Made by a program: the position numbers and the translations under genes. A stretch of DNA of 64,000 nt from CAZGXI01 sp964529715 (lineage in GTDB: Bacteria; Chloroflexota; Anaerolineae; Aggregatilineales; Ch27), in the NCBI GenBank assembly GCA_964529715.1, contig CAZGXI010000003.1:117389-181388 (forward strand). Reading direction: 5' to 3'. The notes beneath the pieces are model-generated. The model saw only the letters and a program-made list of their open reading frames with translations, ran no database searches and had not been told where the DNA came from. The first letter of the stretch is position 1; the number at the start of each line of letters is the position of its first letter. Below are positions 8,551-17,444 of the stretch, in pieces.

Positions 8551-11159
8551 CACCCACCACTCAGCGTCAATAGATAGTCGCCTGCTGTCGTACCTTCGAG
8601 CAGCTCAAATCGCGTCGCCACAATATAGTACAGCCCATCTACCGGAATGGTATACACGAGCCGCGCATTACGATTGCCACCACTGTCGTCATCACTGGCG
8701 ACCAGTGACTGGCTGGCATCTAGCAGAGCCAGAAAAGGATCGAGGTTGCCGGAAGTCGTGACCATCGTAATCTGCACCGTCGTCCCGGCAGATGCCTGAA
8801 AAAAGTAGAACGTCGCCACCGCTTCGTTACTCACGGCGCCCGCGACCGTCTGACCTAGCGACAGTGCAATGGCCTGGCCCGAAGAGCCGCCTGCGCCGGG
8901 CGCTTCGGGCTGACTGACCAGGATGCCTTCTAGGTGCAGCTCAAAGCGGCCCTGCGACGCCCCCTGCCTTTCCTCGAAGCGCGTGGCGATGACCGTGTAC
9001 GTTCCCTCCCTAGTCAGCAAAATCGAGTCGATCAAGGCGTTCAGGTTGCCGCCGCTGTCATCGTCGCGCGCGATCTCCTGTCCATCAGGGGCAAGCAGGA
9101 TCACCAGCGGGTCAAGAGTAGCATCGACCGCGTTCAGCCGGATCGTCACTCGGTCGCCTGCCTGTCCTTCAAACGTGTACTCGACTCGCGGCTGGCCGTT
9201 CCTGATCTCCCCGCTGATTACGGCGCCATACGTCAGTGCATTCGGCGCTCCCGTTGCCTCCTGCGACGCCGACGATGGCACGGCCCCCGCCTCCCTGGCG
9301 CCGGTAAGCGCCAGTTGGAAGCTCCCCCTGGCCTCACCCAACGGGCCGCCCTGCCGGCTGACGATCACCGTATACAGCCCATCTTGCGTGATCACCTGCC
9401 GTAGGTTGCCTTCGGTGCTCACGGCGATCTCGCCCAGATCGGCATCTGCCAGGATCAGTATCCCTTCCTGGTCCAGGGGACCGCTGGCTGTCAGGGTAAG
9501 CTCGACGAAATCCCCCTCACTGGCATAGAAGGTGTAGATTGCGGCCATTGCGTCGCCGATTTGCCCGACGGCGGGCATTCCCGACGACAACGCAACGGCG
9601 GGCAAAAGCGCCACCACACTGCCACCGGCAGGCGCATTCGTCACCTCCAGGCGCAGGATAAAATCGCCGGCAGTGCTGCCCTGTTCGCCCCGATAGCGCG
9701 TTGCCAGGATCGCGTAATAGCCATCCGCCGGAAGAGTGTATTCCAGCCGCGCGTTGCGATTCGTCTCACTCTGATCATCATTCTGGGCAATGGTGTTGAC
9801 CTGGGAATCCAGCAATACGATCATCGGATCAAGGTCGCCGCTGACCTGATCCAGCGTGATGACCAGGCGATCATCGGCCCGTCCCTGGAAGATGTAGGTT
9901 CGGAAATAATCTTCGTTCGTCAGCGTTCCGGCGACTGTGTCTCCGTAGGCAATGCGGGTCAGACCCACAAAATTCGGCGGCAGCGCATCCTCACCCTGGA
10001 CGGATTGCTCCAGGATGCTGGGTGAGCCGGCATGAGAGGGCGAGGTCAGCGAGAGCAGATAGCTGCCCATGCTCGATCCGTTTTGCCGCCCGAAGCGCGT
10101 GGCAAGGATCGTGTAGTTTCCCTCTGCCGGGATGACAACGGCCAATTCGGCGTCCAGGCTGCCGCCGCTGTCGTCATCCTGCCCGACGATCTCGCCATTC
10201 GGACCATAGAGATAGAGAAAAGAGTCCAGATCGCCGTCTTGGGCTGCCATGTGAATCACTACTTGATCGTTCGCCGCTGCCTGAAAAACATAATACGCGC
10301 CAGGACGCTCATCGGTGACTATTCCTTCGACCTGCTGACCGTAAGCCAACGGCACAGGCGCACCGCCGTCTGATGTTCCGGCTTCCGTGCTGCCCGAAAG
10401 CGTGAGTGCATAAGCTCCGCCTGCCGACAGGTCGGACAGAGCCAATGTGGCAAAATACACGCCGTCTGCCGGAATCTCGACATTCAGTAGCCGTCCGTCC
10501 GGGTCGCACCCTAACTCGACGAAAGCGGCATCATACAGACAGAGGGACGCCGTCATGTTTACCCCTAGCACTCCCCGGAGTGTCACCCGATCACTCGCCC
10601 GTGCCTGGAACCAGAACAGGTGAAACGGGCTGGCGGCGTCCAGCGTTCCCCGCTCGGTATCGCCGAAGTCCAGCGCAGAGAGCAGCCCTCCGCGCCGCAG
10701 GCCACCGCTACCGCCTGCCTGCTGGCCTGAGGAAAGTGTCAGACGGTAGTCGCCACTGCTCTGCCCCAGGGCGGTGTCCTGGCCGTAGCGGGTCGTCTGA
10801 ATGATATAGATGCCATCAGCAGGCAGCACAATTTCCAAGCGGGCATTAAAACCGCCGCCCCCATCATCGTCCTCGGCAATCAGGTTTAGGTCGGCATCGC
10901 CGAGCAGCAACAGCGGGTCCAAATTGCCCGAAAGCGCCTCCATTGTGATAATCACGGCGTCCCCTGCCCTGCCGGAAAAGGCATACTGTTGAAAAACGGC
11001 GGCATCGCTGATTGTCCCTGTCACCGTCTGCCCATATTGGATGGGCGTTCCCCCCTGAGAAAGCGATCCTGCCCCAACCGGTCCAGACGCACCGGCAAGC
11101 ACATACGCCAGCACCAGCGCGCCGAACAAGTGCATCCACTCCGCCAGGCGACTGCGCAT
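8550..11159 (-). CDS. Secreted protein of seven PPC-type repeats
   Basis: 869 aa. A hydrophobic signal segment (about 9-30) leads into seven consecutive PPC-like repeats that fill the protein. Repeats 1, 3, 4, 6 and 7 keep the DDDSGG-like acidic turn. Repeats 2 and 5 have lost it, so those two modules may not bind metal. No enzymatic domain is seen. AAGGA lies 10 bases before the chosen ATG; a GTG one codon upstream is the alternative. It is the first gene of a two-gene operon with the four-repeat paralogue and probably arose from the same expanding module. Confidence 0.8.
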   Translation of the reverse strand: MRSRLAEWMHLFGALVLAYVLAGASGPVGAGSLSQGGTPIQYGQTVTGTISDAAVFQQYAFSGRAGDAVIITMEALSGNLDPLLLLGDADLNLIAEDDDGGGGFNARLEIVLPADGIYIIQTTRYGQDTALGQSSGDYRLTLSSGQQAGGSGGLRRGGLLSALDFGDTERGTLDAASPFHLFWFQARASDRVTLRGVLGVNMTASLCLYDAAFVELGCDPDGRLLNVEIPADGVYFATLALSDLSAGGAYALTLSGSTEAGTSDGGAPVPLAYGQQVEGIVTDERPGAYYVFQAAANDQVVIHMAAQDGDLDSFLYLYGPNGEIVGQDDDSGGSLDAELAVVIPAEGNYTILATRFGRQNGSSMGSYLLSLTSPSHAGSPSILEQSVQGEDALPPNFVGLTRIAYGDTVAGTLTNEDYFRTYIFQGRADDRLVITLDQVSGDLDPMIVLLDSQVNTIAQNDDQSETNRNARLEYTLPADGYYAILATRYRGEQGSTAGDFILRLEVTNAPAGGSVVALLPAVALSSGMPAVGQIGDAMAAIYTFYASEGDFVELTLTASGPLDQEGILILADADLGEIAVSTEGNLRQVITQDGLYTVIVSRQGGPLGEARGSFQLALTGAREAGAVPSSASQEATGAPNALTYGAVISGEIRNGQPRVEYTFEGQAGDRVTIRLNAVDATLDPLVILLAPDGQEIARDDDSGGNLNALIDSILLTREGTYTVIATRFEERQGASQGRFELHLEGILVSQPEAPGAGGSSGQAIALSLGQTVAGAVSNEAVATFYFFQASAGTTVQITMVTTSGNLDPFLALLDASQSLVASDDDSGGNRNARLVYTIPVDGLYYIVATRFELLEGTTAGDYLLTLSGG

Positions 11160-11339
11160 CACGGACCATTCCTTCCCATTCCAACAGGACGGCTTTCATT
11201 TTAGGGCACGCCTATGCCCCTGGCAATCCCCTTACCCGACGAGCAGCCTGTGCTTATGCAGAAGGTTGCCCCTTTCGCGCGCTGCCCGGTAGGATAGAGC
11301 ACGCAACCAATGCACGTTGATCCAGACTGGAAACGCCGG

Positions 11340-12686
11340 ATGAGGATTCATTCCTTTTTGCTGTGCCCTGTCGCTTTGCTCCTGGTCGTGTTGCTGATCG
11401 TTCTGGGGAAACCGGTGACAGGCAGCCAGCCGACGGCAACGGCCACACCCGTCGGTGAGCCTGAACCGCGCTGTGGCGTGTTGGGCCGCCTGGTGGAAAA
11501 CCGGCCCATTTTTAGCGAAACGCGCTTTTGCCCGGAATACCTGCTGCAAGAATTGCCACGCACGGCCCTGCCGTCGATCACGTCGGTTGCCTATGCTCCA
11601 GCCTGCGATACCCTGGATGAACCGCGCGGTTGGTGTGGCGCATTGTTCTTCACCCGGCCTGATGAGGGCACGCTGAACTGGATCGGCGCATTCCACCCGG
11701 ATACCCTTACTTACGATGTGAACGTCTTCGCCGGCGGCCTCACCACGCCGAATGGTCTGGCCTGGCGCGAGGGCGCATGGTATGTCTCCGGTGGGCAGAA
11801 TGTCTACCGGCTGGCCGACGAAGACGGCGATCTGACCGCCGATTCGGTCGAGATCGTGATCGACGATCTGCCGCAAGGAGCAGGCTTCTGGACAGGCAGT
11901 ATCGGCTTCGGGCCAGACGGGCGATTATATGTGAGCGCGGGAGCAGGCTGTAATGCCTGTGAGGGAGATCCACGTCGGGGAACCATCCTCAGCTATGCTC
12001 CTGATGGAAGCGACGAGCGCACGTTCGCCAGCGGACTGCGCAACGCCTTCGACTTCGCCTGGCACCCGACCAGCGACGATCTGTGGACGGCAGATGCCGG
12101 ACGGGATGACCTGGGCGAAGACCTGCCGCTGGAAGAACTCAACCGCGCTTCGCAGCCGGGTCAGCATTTCGGCTGGCCTTACTGCTACACGACAGTGGAC
12201 GGTGTGGTTGCCGATGAGTCTATCGCCCCTCCCAACGAAGGCTTTTGCCGGCAGCAGACCACCGGGCCGGAGCTTACCTTCCAGGCGCACAGCAGTCCTG
12301 CCGGGATGCTATTTTACAGTGGCAAGGCGTTCCCTGAACTGGAAGGCGATCTGCTGGTGGTCGCCAGTGGAAGCTGGAACCGCCGCATTCCCAGCGGCTA
12401 TGCCCTGATCCGGGTGTGCTTCGACGCGGCGGGTGCGCCGGAAATCTGTCGAGATGGTCAGGGGCAGCCGATTCTGGATGCACAGGGTCAGCCGACCACA
12501 CAAGAAGTGCTGGTTCCTTTTGTGGGCTACCTCGGCCACAGCCTGGAAGACCTGCACATTCACGGGCAGAGCTTTTTCCCGGACCACCCGATAGACGTGG
12601 CGATCAGCCCGGAAGGCTGGATCGTGATTTCGGTGCAGGAAGGCCGTCTGATCCGGCTGCGCCCGATGCCGCCCTGGAGCTTTTAG
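11340..12686 (+). CDS. PQQ-dependent sugar dehydrogenase-like beta-propeller protein (GSDH family)
   Basis: 448 aa from the ATG at 11340, which puts a clean signal sequence at the very N-terminus (hydrophobic 7-22); an ATG at 11310 would add ten charged residues. The body resembles soluble glucose/sorbosone dehydrogenases: TTPNGLAW, GSIGFGPDGRLYVSAG, ASGLRNAFDFAWHP and QPGQHFGWPYCY match blades of that propeller. It would oxidise a sugar or alcohol outside the membrane using PQQ, but the substrate and cofactor use are untested. It is transcribed away from the PPC genes, and the 180-base gap between them must hold both promoters. Confidence 0.75.
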   Translation: MRIHSFLLCPVALLLVVLLIVLGKPVTGSQPTATATPVGEPEPRCGVLGRLVENRPIFSETRFCPEYLLQELPRTALPSITSVAYAPACDTLDEPRGWCGALFFTRPDEGTLNWIGAFHPDTLTYDVNVFAGGLTTPNGLAWREGAWYVSGGQNVYRLADEDGDLTADSVEIVIDDLPQGAGFWTGSIGFGPDGRLYVSAGAGCNACEGDPRRGTILSYAPDGSDERTFASGLRNAFDFAWHPTSDDLWTADAGRDDLGEDLPLEELNRASQPGQHFGWPYCYTTVDGVVADESIAPPNEGFCRQQTTGPELTFQAHSSPAGMLFYSGKAFPELEGDLLVVASGSWNRRIPSGYALIRVCFDAAGAPEICRDGQGQPILDAQGQPTTQEVLVPFVGYLGHSLEDLHIHGQSFFPDHPIDVAISPEGWIVISVQEGRLIRLRPMPPWSF

Positions 12687-12715
12687 CACTCGCATAAGAA
12701 GTTTGCTAGAATTGC

Positions 12716-12744
12716 TTGACAATCCCCCTGCCCACTGCTACACT
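12716..12744 (+). promoter_or_regulatory. Sigma-70-type promoter of groESL
   Basis: TTGACA (12716-12721), a 17-base spacer and TACACT (12739-12744) give a near-consensus promoter. The predicted start near 12751 lies just before the CIRCE operator. Confidence 0.8.
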
Positions 12745-12757
12745 ATCGACAGATTGG

Positions 12758-12784
12758 TTGGCACTCTCAATGTTCAAGTGCTAA
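12758..12784 (+). promoter_or_regulatory. CIRCE operator (HrcA site)
   Basis: TTGGCACTC, nine bases, AAGTGCTAA. This matches the CIRCE consensus TTAGCACTC-N9-GAGTGCTAA with one mismatch in each arm and the exact spacing. It lies at the start of the groESL transcript, where HrcA binding blocks transcription until heat shock. No hrcA gene is in the window. Confidence 0.9.
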
Positions 12785-12857
12785 CCTCGTGTTTTTGTAA
12801 TCTGTTTGCCGTAGCAAGTGCAACCCATTCATCTGAATCAGCAGGAGGATGGCTCCA

Positions 12858-13160
12858 ATGGCTCTGAAGTTGCGTCCGCTTCATGACCGCGTGGTGATCA
12901 AACCCCTTGACCGGGAAGAAACCTTCGCGGGCGGGCAGCTGGTGCTGCCGGAGACGGCCAAAGAAAAGCCGCAGCAAGGTGAGATTCTGGCCGTTGGCCC
13001 TGGCCGCTTCGACGAAGAGGGCAAGCGCCGGATGCCCCTGGATGTGAAGGTGGGAGACCAGGTTCTTTTCGCCAAATATGCCGGTACGGAAGTCAAGATC
13101 GATGGCGAGAAGGTCCTGATCCTCAAAGAATCCGACATTCTCGCGGTTCTCGAAAGCTAA
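12858..13160 (+). CDS. groES: Co-chaperonin GroES
   Basis: 100 aa heptamer-forming lid of the GroEL chamber. The opening LKLRPLHDRVVIKPL, a mobile-loop region with ETFAGGQLVLPETAKEKPQQ and the closing ILKESDILAVLE are typical of Cpn10. The ATG at 12858 is preferred because AGGAGG sits 9 bases upstream; the ATG at 12849 abuts that same site and is too close. It is the first gene of a CIRCE-controlled groESL operon, 46 bases before groEL. Confidence 0.97.
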   Translation: MALKLRPLHDRVVIKPLDREETFAGGQLVLPETAKEKPQQGEILAVGPGRFDEEGKRRMPLDVKVGDQVLFAKYAGTEVKIDGEKVLILKESDILAVLES

Positions 13161-13206
13161 CCACGCGCACTGGATGGTAATCAACCCTACCGGAGGAAAC
13201 TAGACC

Positions 13207-14838
13207 ATGCCCAAGCAACTTGTTTTTCGGGAAGAAGCTCGTCGCGGCCTCAAGCGCGGCGTTGATAAGCTGGCCGATGCCGTTGTGACCACGTTGGGGC
13301 CGAAGGGGCGTAACGTTGCCCTGGACAAAAAGTTTGGCGCTCCCACGATCACGCACGACGGCGTGACTGTAGCGAAAGAGATCGAGCTGGAAGACGCCTT
13401 CGAGAACATGGGCGCGCAGCTCCTCAAGGAAGCCGCCACCAAGACCAACGACATCGCGGGCGATGGCACCACCACGGCCACATTGCTGGCCCAGACCATC
13501 GTCAACGAGGGTCTCAAGAACGTAGCTGCCGGGGCCAATCCCATGTTGCTCAAGCGCGGTATCGAGGCGGCGACGGACAAGGTCGCCGAGGCCATCCGCG
13601 CCATGGCGATTGACATCAGCACCAAAGAAGAAATTGCCGCCGTCGCCGCCATCAGCGCCCAGAATCAGGAAATCGGCGACCTGATCGCCGAGGTGATGGA
13701 CAAGGTCGGCAAAGACGGTGTGATCACGGTCGAGGAGAGCAAGGGTCTGGAGTTCGAGACCGAGTATGTCGAGGGGATGCAGTTCGACCGCGGCTACATC
13801 AGCGCCTATTTCGTCACCCAGCCCGACACGATGGAAGCGGTCATTGAAGAACCGTACATCCTGATTCACGACAAGAAGATCAGTGCAGCAACGGACATCG
13901 TGCCCATCCTGGAAAAGCTGGTCCAAGTCGGCAAGCGTGACCTGGTGATCATCGCTGAGGACGTGGATGGTGAAGCCCTGGCGACGCTGGTGTTGAACAA
14001 GCTACGTGGGATGCTGAACGTGCTGGCCGTCAAGGCTCCTGGCTTCGGTGATCGCCGCAAGGCCATGCTCCAGGACATTGCCATCCTTACCGGTGGTACG
14101 GTCATTAGTGAAGAAGTGGGTCGTAAACTGGAAACCGTCCAGATCAACGACCTGGGCCGCGCCGGCAAGGTCGTGAGCACCAAAGAGGACACCACCATTA
14201 TCGACGGCGCGGGCGACGAGCGCGCCATCAAGGGCCGCATTGAAGAAATCCGCACCGAGATTGAGCGGAGCACCAGCGACTACGACCGCGAGAAGCTCCA
14301 GGAACGCCTGGCGAAGCTGGCAGGCGGTGTGGCGGTCATCCGCGTGGGCGCGGCGACCGAGGTCGAACTGAAGGAAAAGAAACACCGTGTCGAGGACGCG
14401 CTGAGCGCAACCCGCGCGGCAGTGGAAGAGGGGATTGTACCGGGCGGCGGTGTGGCCCTGATCAACGCCATGAGCAGCCTGGACGACCTGAAGATGGACT
14501 ACGACGACGAGAACACCGGTGTGTCGATCCTGCGCCGTGCACTCGAAGAGCCGATGAAGAAGATCGCCGCCAATGCCGGGTATGATGGTGCGGTGATCAT
14601 TCAGGATGTACGTCGTGAGCAGCAGCAGCGGAAGAATGACCGCATCGGCTTCGATGTGATCAGCGGTAAGCTGGTAGACATGGTTGAGGCTGGCATTATC
14701 GACCCGGCCAAAGTGACGAAGGGCGCGCTGGAAAACGCGGCCAGCATCGCCGCCATGATCCTGACTACCGAGGCGCTCATCACTGACCTGCCGGAAGAAA
14801 ACAAGACCCCGGCTACCCCGCCGGTGCCGGATTACTAA
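13207..14838 (+). CDS. groEL: Chaperonin GroEL
   Basis: 543 aa, full length. ATP-site motifs TTLGPKGRNV and GDGTTTATLLAQ, the apical segment and the C-terminal GIIDPAKVTKGALENAASIA are all present. It folds client proteins in the cytoplasm with GroES. The tail ends in TPATPPVPDY rather than a GGM repeat, which is common outside Proteobacteria. GGAGG lies about 9 bases before the ATG. A strong terminator follows. Confidence 0.98.
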   Translation: MPKQLVFREEARRGLKRGVDKLADAVVTTLGPKGRNVALDKKFGAPTITHDGVTVAKEIELEDAFENMGAQLLKEAATKTNDIAGDGTTTATLLAQTIVNEGLKNVAAGANPMLLKRGIEAATDKVAEAIRAMAIDISTKEEIAAVAAISAQNQEIGDLIAEVMDKVGKDGVITVEESKGLEFETEYVEGMQFDRGYISAYFVTQPDTMEAVIEEPYILIHDKKISAATDIVPILEKLVQVGKRDLVIIAEDVDGEALATLVLNKLRGMLNVLAVKAPGFGDRRKAMLQDIAILTGGTVISEEVGRKLETVQINDLGRAGKVVSTKEDTTIIDGAGDERAIKGRIEEIRTEIERSTSDYDREKLQERLAKLAGGVAVIRVGAATEVELKEKKHRVEDALSATRAAVEEGIVPGGGVALINAMSSLDDLKMDYDDENTGVSILRRALEEPMKKIAANAGYDGAVIIQDVRREQQQRKNDRIGFDVISGKLVDMVEAGIIDPAKVTKGALENAASIAAMILTTEALITDLPEENKTPATPPVPDY

Positions 14839-14872
14839 ATCGGCGGACGCGCACGTATAAAGCAGCTACAAA

Positions 14873-14900
14873 GGGACCGTCTGACAGACGGTCTCTTTTT
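14873..14900 (+). terminator. Intrinsic terminator of groESL
   Basis: GGGACCGTC and GACGGTCTC pair around a TGACA loop, followed by TTTTT, 34 bases past the groEL stop. Stem plus T-run is textbook. Confidence 0.9.
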
Positions 14901-14936
14901 CTATCGCAATTCTATCCCAGCAGTATAGTGCAGGCG

Positions 14937-14965
14937 TTGTGATAGGTCTTCAAAAAGACTATACT
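14937..14965 (+). promoter_or_regulatory. Promoter of the PAS sensor kinase gene
   Basis: TTGTGA (14937-14942), 17 bases, TATACT (14960-14965). Transcription would begin at or within two bases of the ATG at 14973, so the mRNA is probably leaderless or nearly so. An AAGG only two bases before the ATG is too close to serve as a normal ribosome site. Confidence 0.6.
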
Positions 14966-14972
14966 TTAAGGC

Positions 14973-15992
14973 ATGGACCAGTTTGTCAGTCTGCTCCTTC
15001 AGAATGCTGAGGCGGCTATCATCGCCACAGACACCGAGAACCGGATTCTGTTCTGCAACGCTGCTGCCTACCAACTTTTCGGCATCCCGTGCTGCGACTC
15101 GAATGGACGCCCCCTGGCTGAGGTTTTTCCCCAGGCAGAGATCGTGGAGCTGTTTACGCGAGATGTTCCCGACGAACGCGGACGACGCAGGGAAATTTCC
15201 TTGAGCGACAGCAAGCTGATCCTCAGCGCCTCGCTGACAATTGTGCCGGGCGTAGGCCGCGTGGCTGTAATGCAGGATATTACCCACCTGAAAGAGCGCA
15301 GCCAGATCAAGAACGAGTTCGTGCAGCGTGTTTCGCGGGATATTCGTTCGCCTCTGACAACCATTCTGGGTTATACCGAGATGATCGAGCGCGCCGGGCC
15401 GATCAACGAGACGCAACGCAGTTTTATTGAGCGTGTGATTTTCAGCGTGCGGTCCATTACGGCGCTGTTAACTGATCTGGTCGATTTGGATCGTTTGGAG
15501 GCCCATCTCGATACGGACCTGGAACCGATTCAGCTTCCCCTGGTCGTGCGCTACGCTGTTGAGGGCAGTCGTCGGCAGTTCGAGGCCAAAGCGCAAAGAC
15601 TTGACTTGGTACTGCCGGAGCGCGCGCGTCCGGTTATGGGCAATCCCCTGCACCTGCGCCAGATGGTCAATAACCTGCTGGACAACGCCAACAAATACAC
15701 CGCCAGGGGCGGCCTGGTGAAGGTTTCCCTGGCGGAAGAGGCAAATTTTCTCGTCTTGCAAGTGTCAGACAACGGCATCGGTATTCCAGCAGAGGAGCAG
15801 GCTTTTGTCTTCGATAAGTTTTACCGGGCCAGTAACGCCGTTGCAGAAGCACAAGAAGGCACCGGGTTAGGGCTATCTATCGTCAAGCGCATCGTCGATG
15901 CCCATGCCGGGCGTATCTGGCTGGAAAGTCAAGAAAACCAGGGCACCACGTTCACAATCATGCTGCCGGTGCAGAACGGCAATAAAACCTAA
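14973..15992 (+). CDS. PAS sensor histidine-kinase homologue lacking the phospho-acceptor His
   Basis: 339 aa, no membrane segment. A PAS domain (about 5-105) is followed by a HisKA-type dimerisation helix (about 110-175) and an HATPase_c domain (about 215-335). The ATPase boxes are intact: NNLLDNANKYT (N), DNGIGIP (G1), FDKFYRA (F) and GTGLGLSIV (G2). In the H-box the usual S-H-E-L-R-T-P-L reads S121-R122-D-I-R-S-P-L, so the His that would be phosphorylated is Arg (codon CGG at 15336). It may act as a phosphatase, a dimer partner of another kinase or a non-phosphorylating sensor. No response regulator is adjacent. Confidence 0.85.
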   Translation: MDQFVSLLLQNAEAAIIATDTENRILFCNAAAYQLFGIPCCDSNGRPLAEVFPQAEIVELFTRDVPDERGRRREISLSDSKLILSASLTIVPGVGRVAVMQDITHLKERSQIKNEFVQRVSRDIRSPLTTILGYTEMIERAGPINETQRSFIERVIFSVRSITALLTDLVDLDRLEAHLDTDLEPIQLPLVVRYAVEGSRRQFEAKAQRLDLVLPERARPVMGNPLHLRQMVNNLLDNANKYTARGGLVKVSLAEEANFLVLQVSDNGIGIPAEEQAFVFDKFYRASNAVAEAQEGTGLGLSIVKRIVDAHAGRIWLESQENQGTTFTIMLPVQNGNKT

Positions 15993-16031
15993 GCGAACGG
16001 CTGACGTTTGCCCATTGCCCGTTAGAGCAAG

Positions 16032-17054
16032 CTACCCTGCTCCAGCCAGCCGCTCGGCATACTGTGCCTTGTAGTATTCCAGGTATTCGCCCGTCTTGAT
16101 CTTGCGCCACCACCATTCGTTGGCAACGTACCACTGCACCGTTTCGCGCAGGGCTTCTTCAAAGGTGTGCTGGCGCTGCCAGCCGAGCGCGCGCAGTTTG
16201 TCGCAGTTCATGGCATAGCGCCGGTCGTGGCCGGGACGGTCGGCGACATGATGGATCAAGTCTTCTGACTTGCCCAAGTTCCTGAGCATCAGGCGGATCA
16301 CATCGATGTTGTGTTGCTCGCACTCCCCTGCGATATTGTAGGCTTCGCCTGCCACGCCTTTATGGAGGACGGTGTCAATCCCTGTGACGTGATCCTGCAC
16401 GTAAAGCCAGTCACGGACCTGCATCCCATCGCCGTAGAGAGGCAGCGGGCGACCGTCAATAGCTTCGGTGATGAACAACGGCAACAGTTTTTCCGGGTAC
16501 TGGTACGGGCCGAAGGTATTGCTGCCGCGCGTAATGACCACGTTCAGGCCGTAGGTCTGATAGTAAGCGCGTACCATCAGTTCGCCTCCGGCTTTAGAAG
16601 CAGCATAAGGGCTGTTCGGGCGAAAAGGATCGGTTTCCACCGAATACCCTTCGGGAATGTCGCCATAGACTTCATCCGTACTGACGTGCAATACCCGCTC
16701 CAGACCCAATAGGCGGGCCATGTCCATCAGGATATACGTCCCCACCACGTCGGTATGGATGAAGGCATCCGGGTCGAGAATACTGCGGTCCACGTGGGTT
16801 TCGGCAGCAAAGTTGACAATCGTGTCTACGGCGTGGGCCTCGACCACGCGCTGCACCGTCCGGCGATCTGCAATGTCGCCACGTTCAAAGCGGTAGCGTG
16901 GATCGTCATGAACGGGCAGCAGATTATCCAGATTACCCGCGTAGGTCAGTTTATCCAGCACGATGATGTTGTACTTAGGATAGGTCTCGATCATGTAACG
17001 CACGAAGGCGCTGCCGATAAACCCTGCGCCACCTGTTACCAGAATGTTTTTCAT
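16032..17054 (-). CDS. rmlB: dTDP-glucose 4,6-dehydratase
   Basis: 340 aa extended SDR enzyme. N-terminal NAD motif GGAGFIGSAFVRY, the catalytic region HVSTDEVYGD and Y-A-A-S-K, and the RGSNTFGPYQYPEKLLP stretch are diagnostic of RmlB. It makes dTDP-4-keto-6-deoxyglucose, the branch point to dTDP-rhamnose and other deoxysugars. It lies in one minus-strand run with a small unknown gene and rmlA. RmlC and RmlD are not in the window. Confidence 0.93.
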   Translation of the reverse strand: MKNILVTGGAGFIGSAFVRYMIETYPKYNIIVLDKLTYAGNLDNLLPVHDDPRYRFERGDIADRRTVQRVVEAHAVDTIVNFAAETHVDRSILDPDAFIHTDVVGTYILMDMARLLGLERVLHVSTDEVYGDIPEGYSVETDPFRPNSPYAASKAGGELMVRAYYQTYGLNVVITRGSNTFGPYQYPEKLLPLFITEAIDGRPLPLYGDGMQVRDWLYVQDHVTGIDTVLHKGVAGEAYNIAGECEQHNIDVIRLMLRNLGKSEDLIHHVADRPGHDRRYAMNCDKLRALGWQRQHTFEEALRETVQWYVANEWWWRKIKTGEYLEYYKAQYAERLAGAG

Positions 17055-17100
17055 CGTCGTTTTTCACCCCACTTTGGCAGAATAGGCCCCCAAAAACGCG

Positions 17101-17439
17101 CTACTTTTCCACAACCTCATAGAAGACGCACCGGGGATCATCAGCAGAGATCGCCAGCCGCCCCGGCGCATCTGTGATCAGCAAAAAGGTGTTCAACCCA
17201 TCTATCAGACCACGTGCATCTACCCGTGCGCCGCTAAGCACCAATTGAAAGGTGTAGCGGAAAGCCTGCCGAGGCGTGATCCGCACCAACACTCGCGCCT
17301 CTTCCTCATCCCACCACTCGGTCAACAGCGTCCCGTCGGGCAGGTCTGGATCGATCAGACCGAGCAGCAGGCGCAGCAACGCCCGATAGTCGGGATAAGG
17401 GCTATCGGGTGAGAATTCAGCAGGCAGAACCACATGCAT
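17101..17439 (-). CDS. Unknown protein between rmlA and rmlB
   Basis: 112 aa, predicted soluble, no signal or membrane segment, acidic (WWDEEEARVLVRI near the middle). I recognise no family. It starts 5 bases after the rmlA stop and ends 46 bases before rmlB, so it is almost certainly co-transcribed with both. Position suggests a role tied to nucleotide-sugar synthesis or its control, but nothing in the sequence proves this. Confidence 0.7.
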   Translation of the reverse strand: MHVVLPAEFSPDSPYPDYRALLRLLLGLIDPDLPDGTLLTEWWDEEEARVLVRITPRQAFRYTFQLVLSGARVDARGLIDGLNTFLLITDAPGRLAISADDPRCVFYEVVEK

Positions 17440-17444
17440 CGGCG

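Noticed and set aside
13207..14838. GroEL without a C-terminal GGM tail as an anomaly
   Set aside because: Many non-proteobacterial GroEL proteins lack it; all functional motifs are present.
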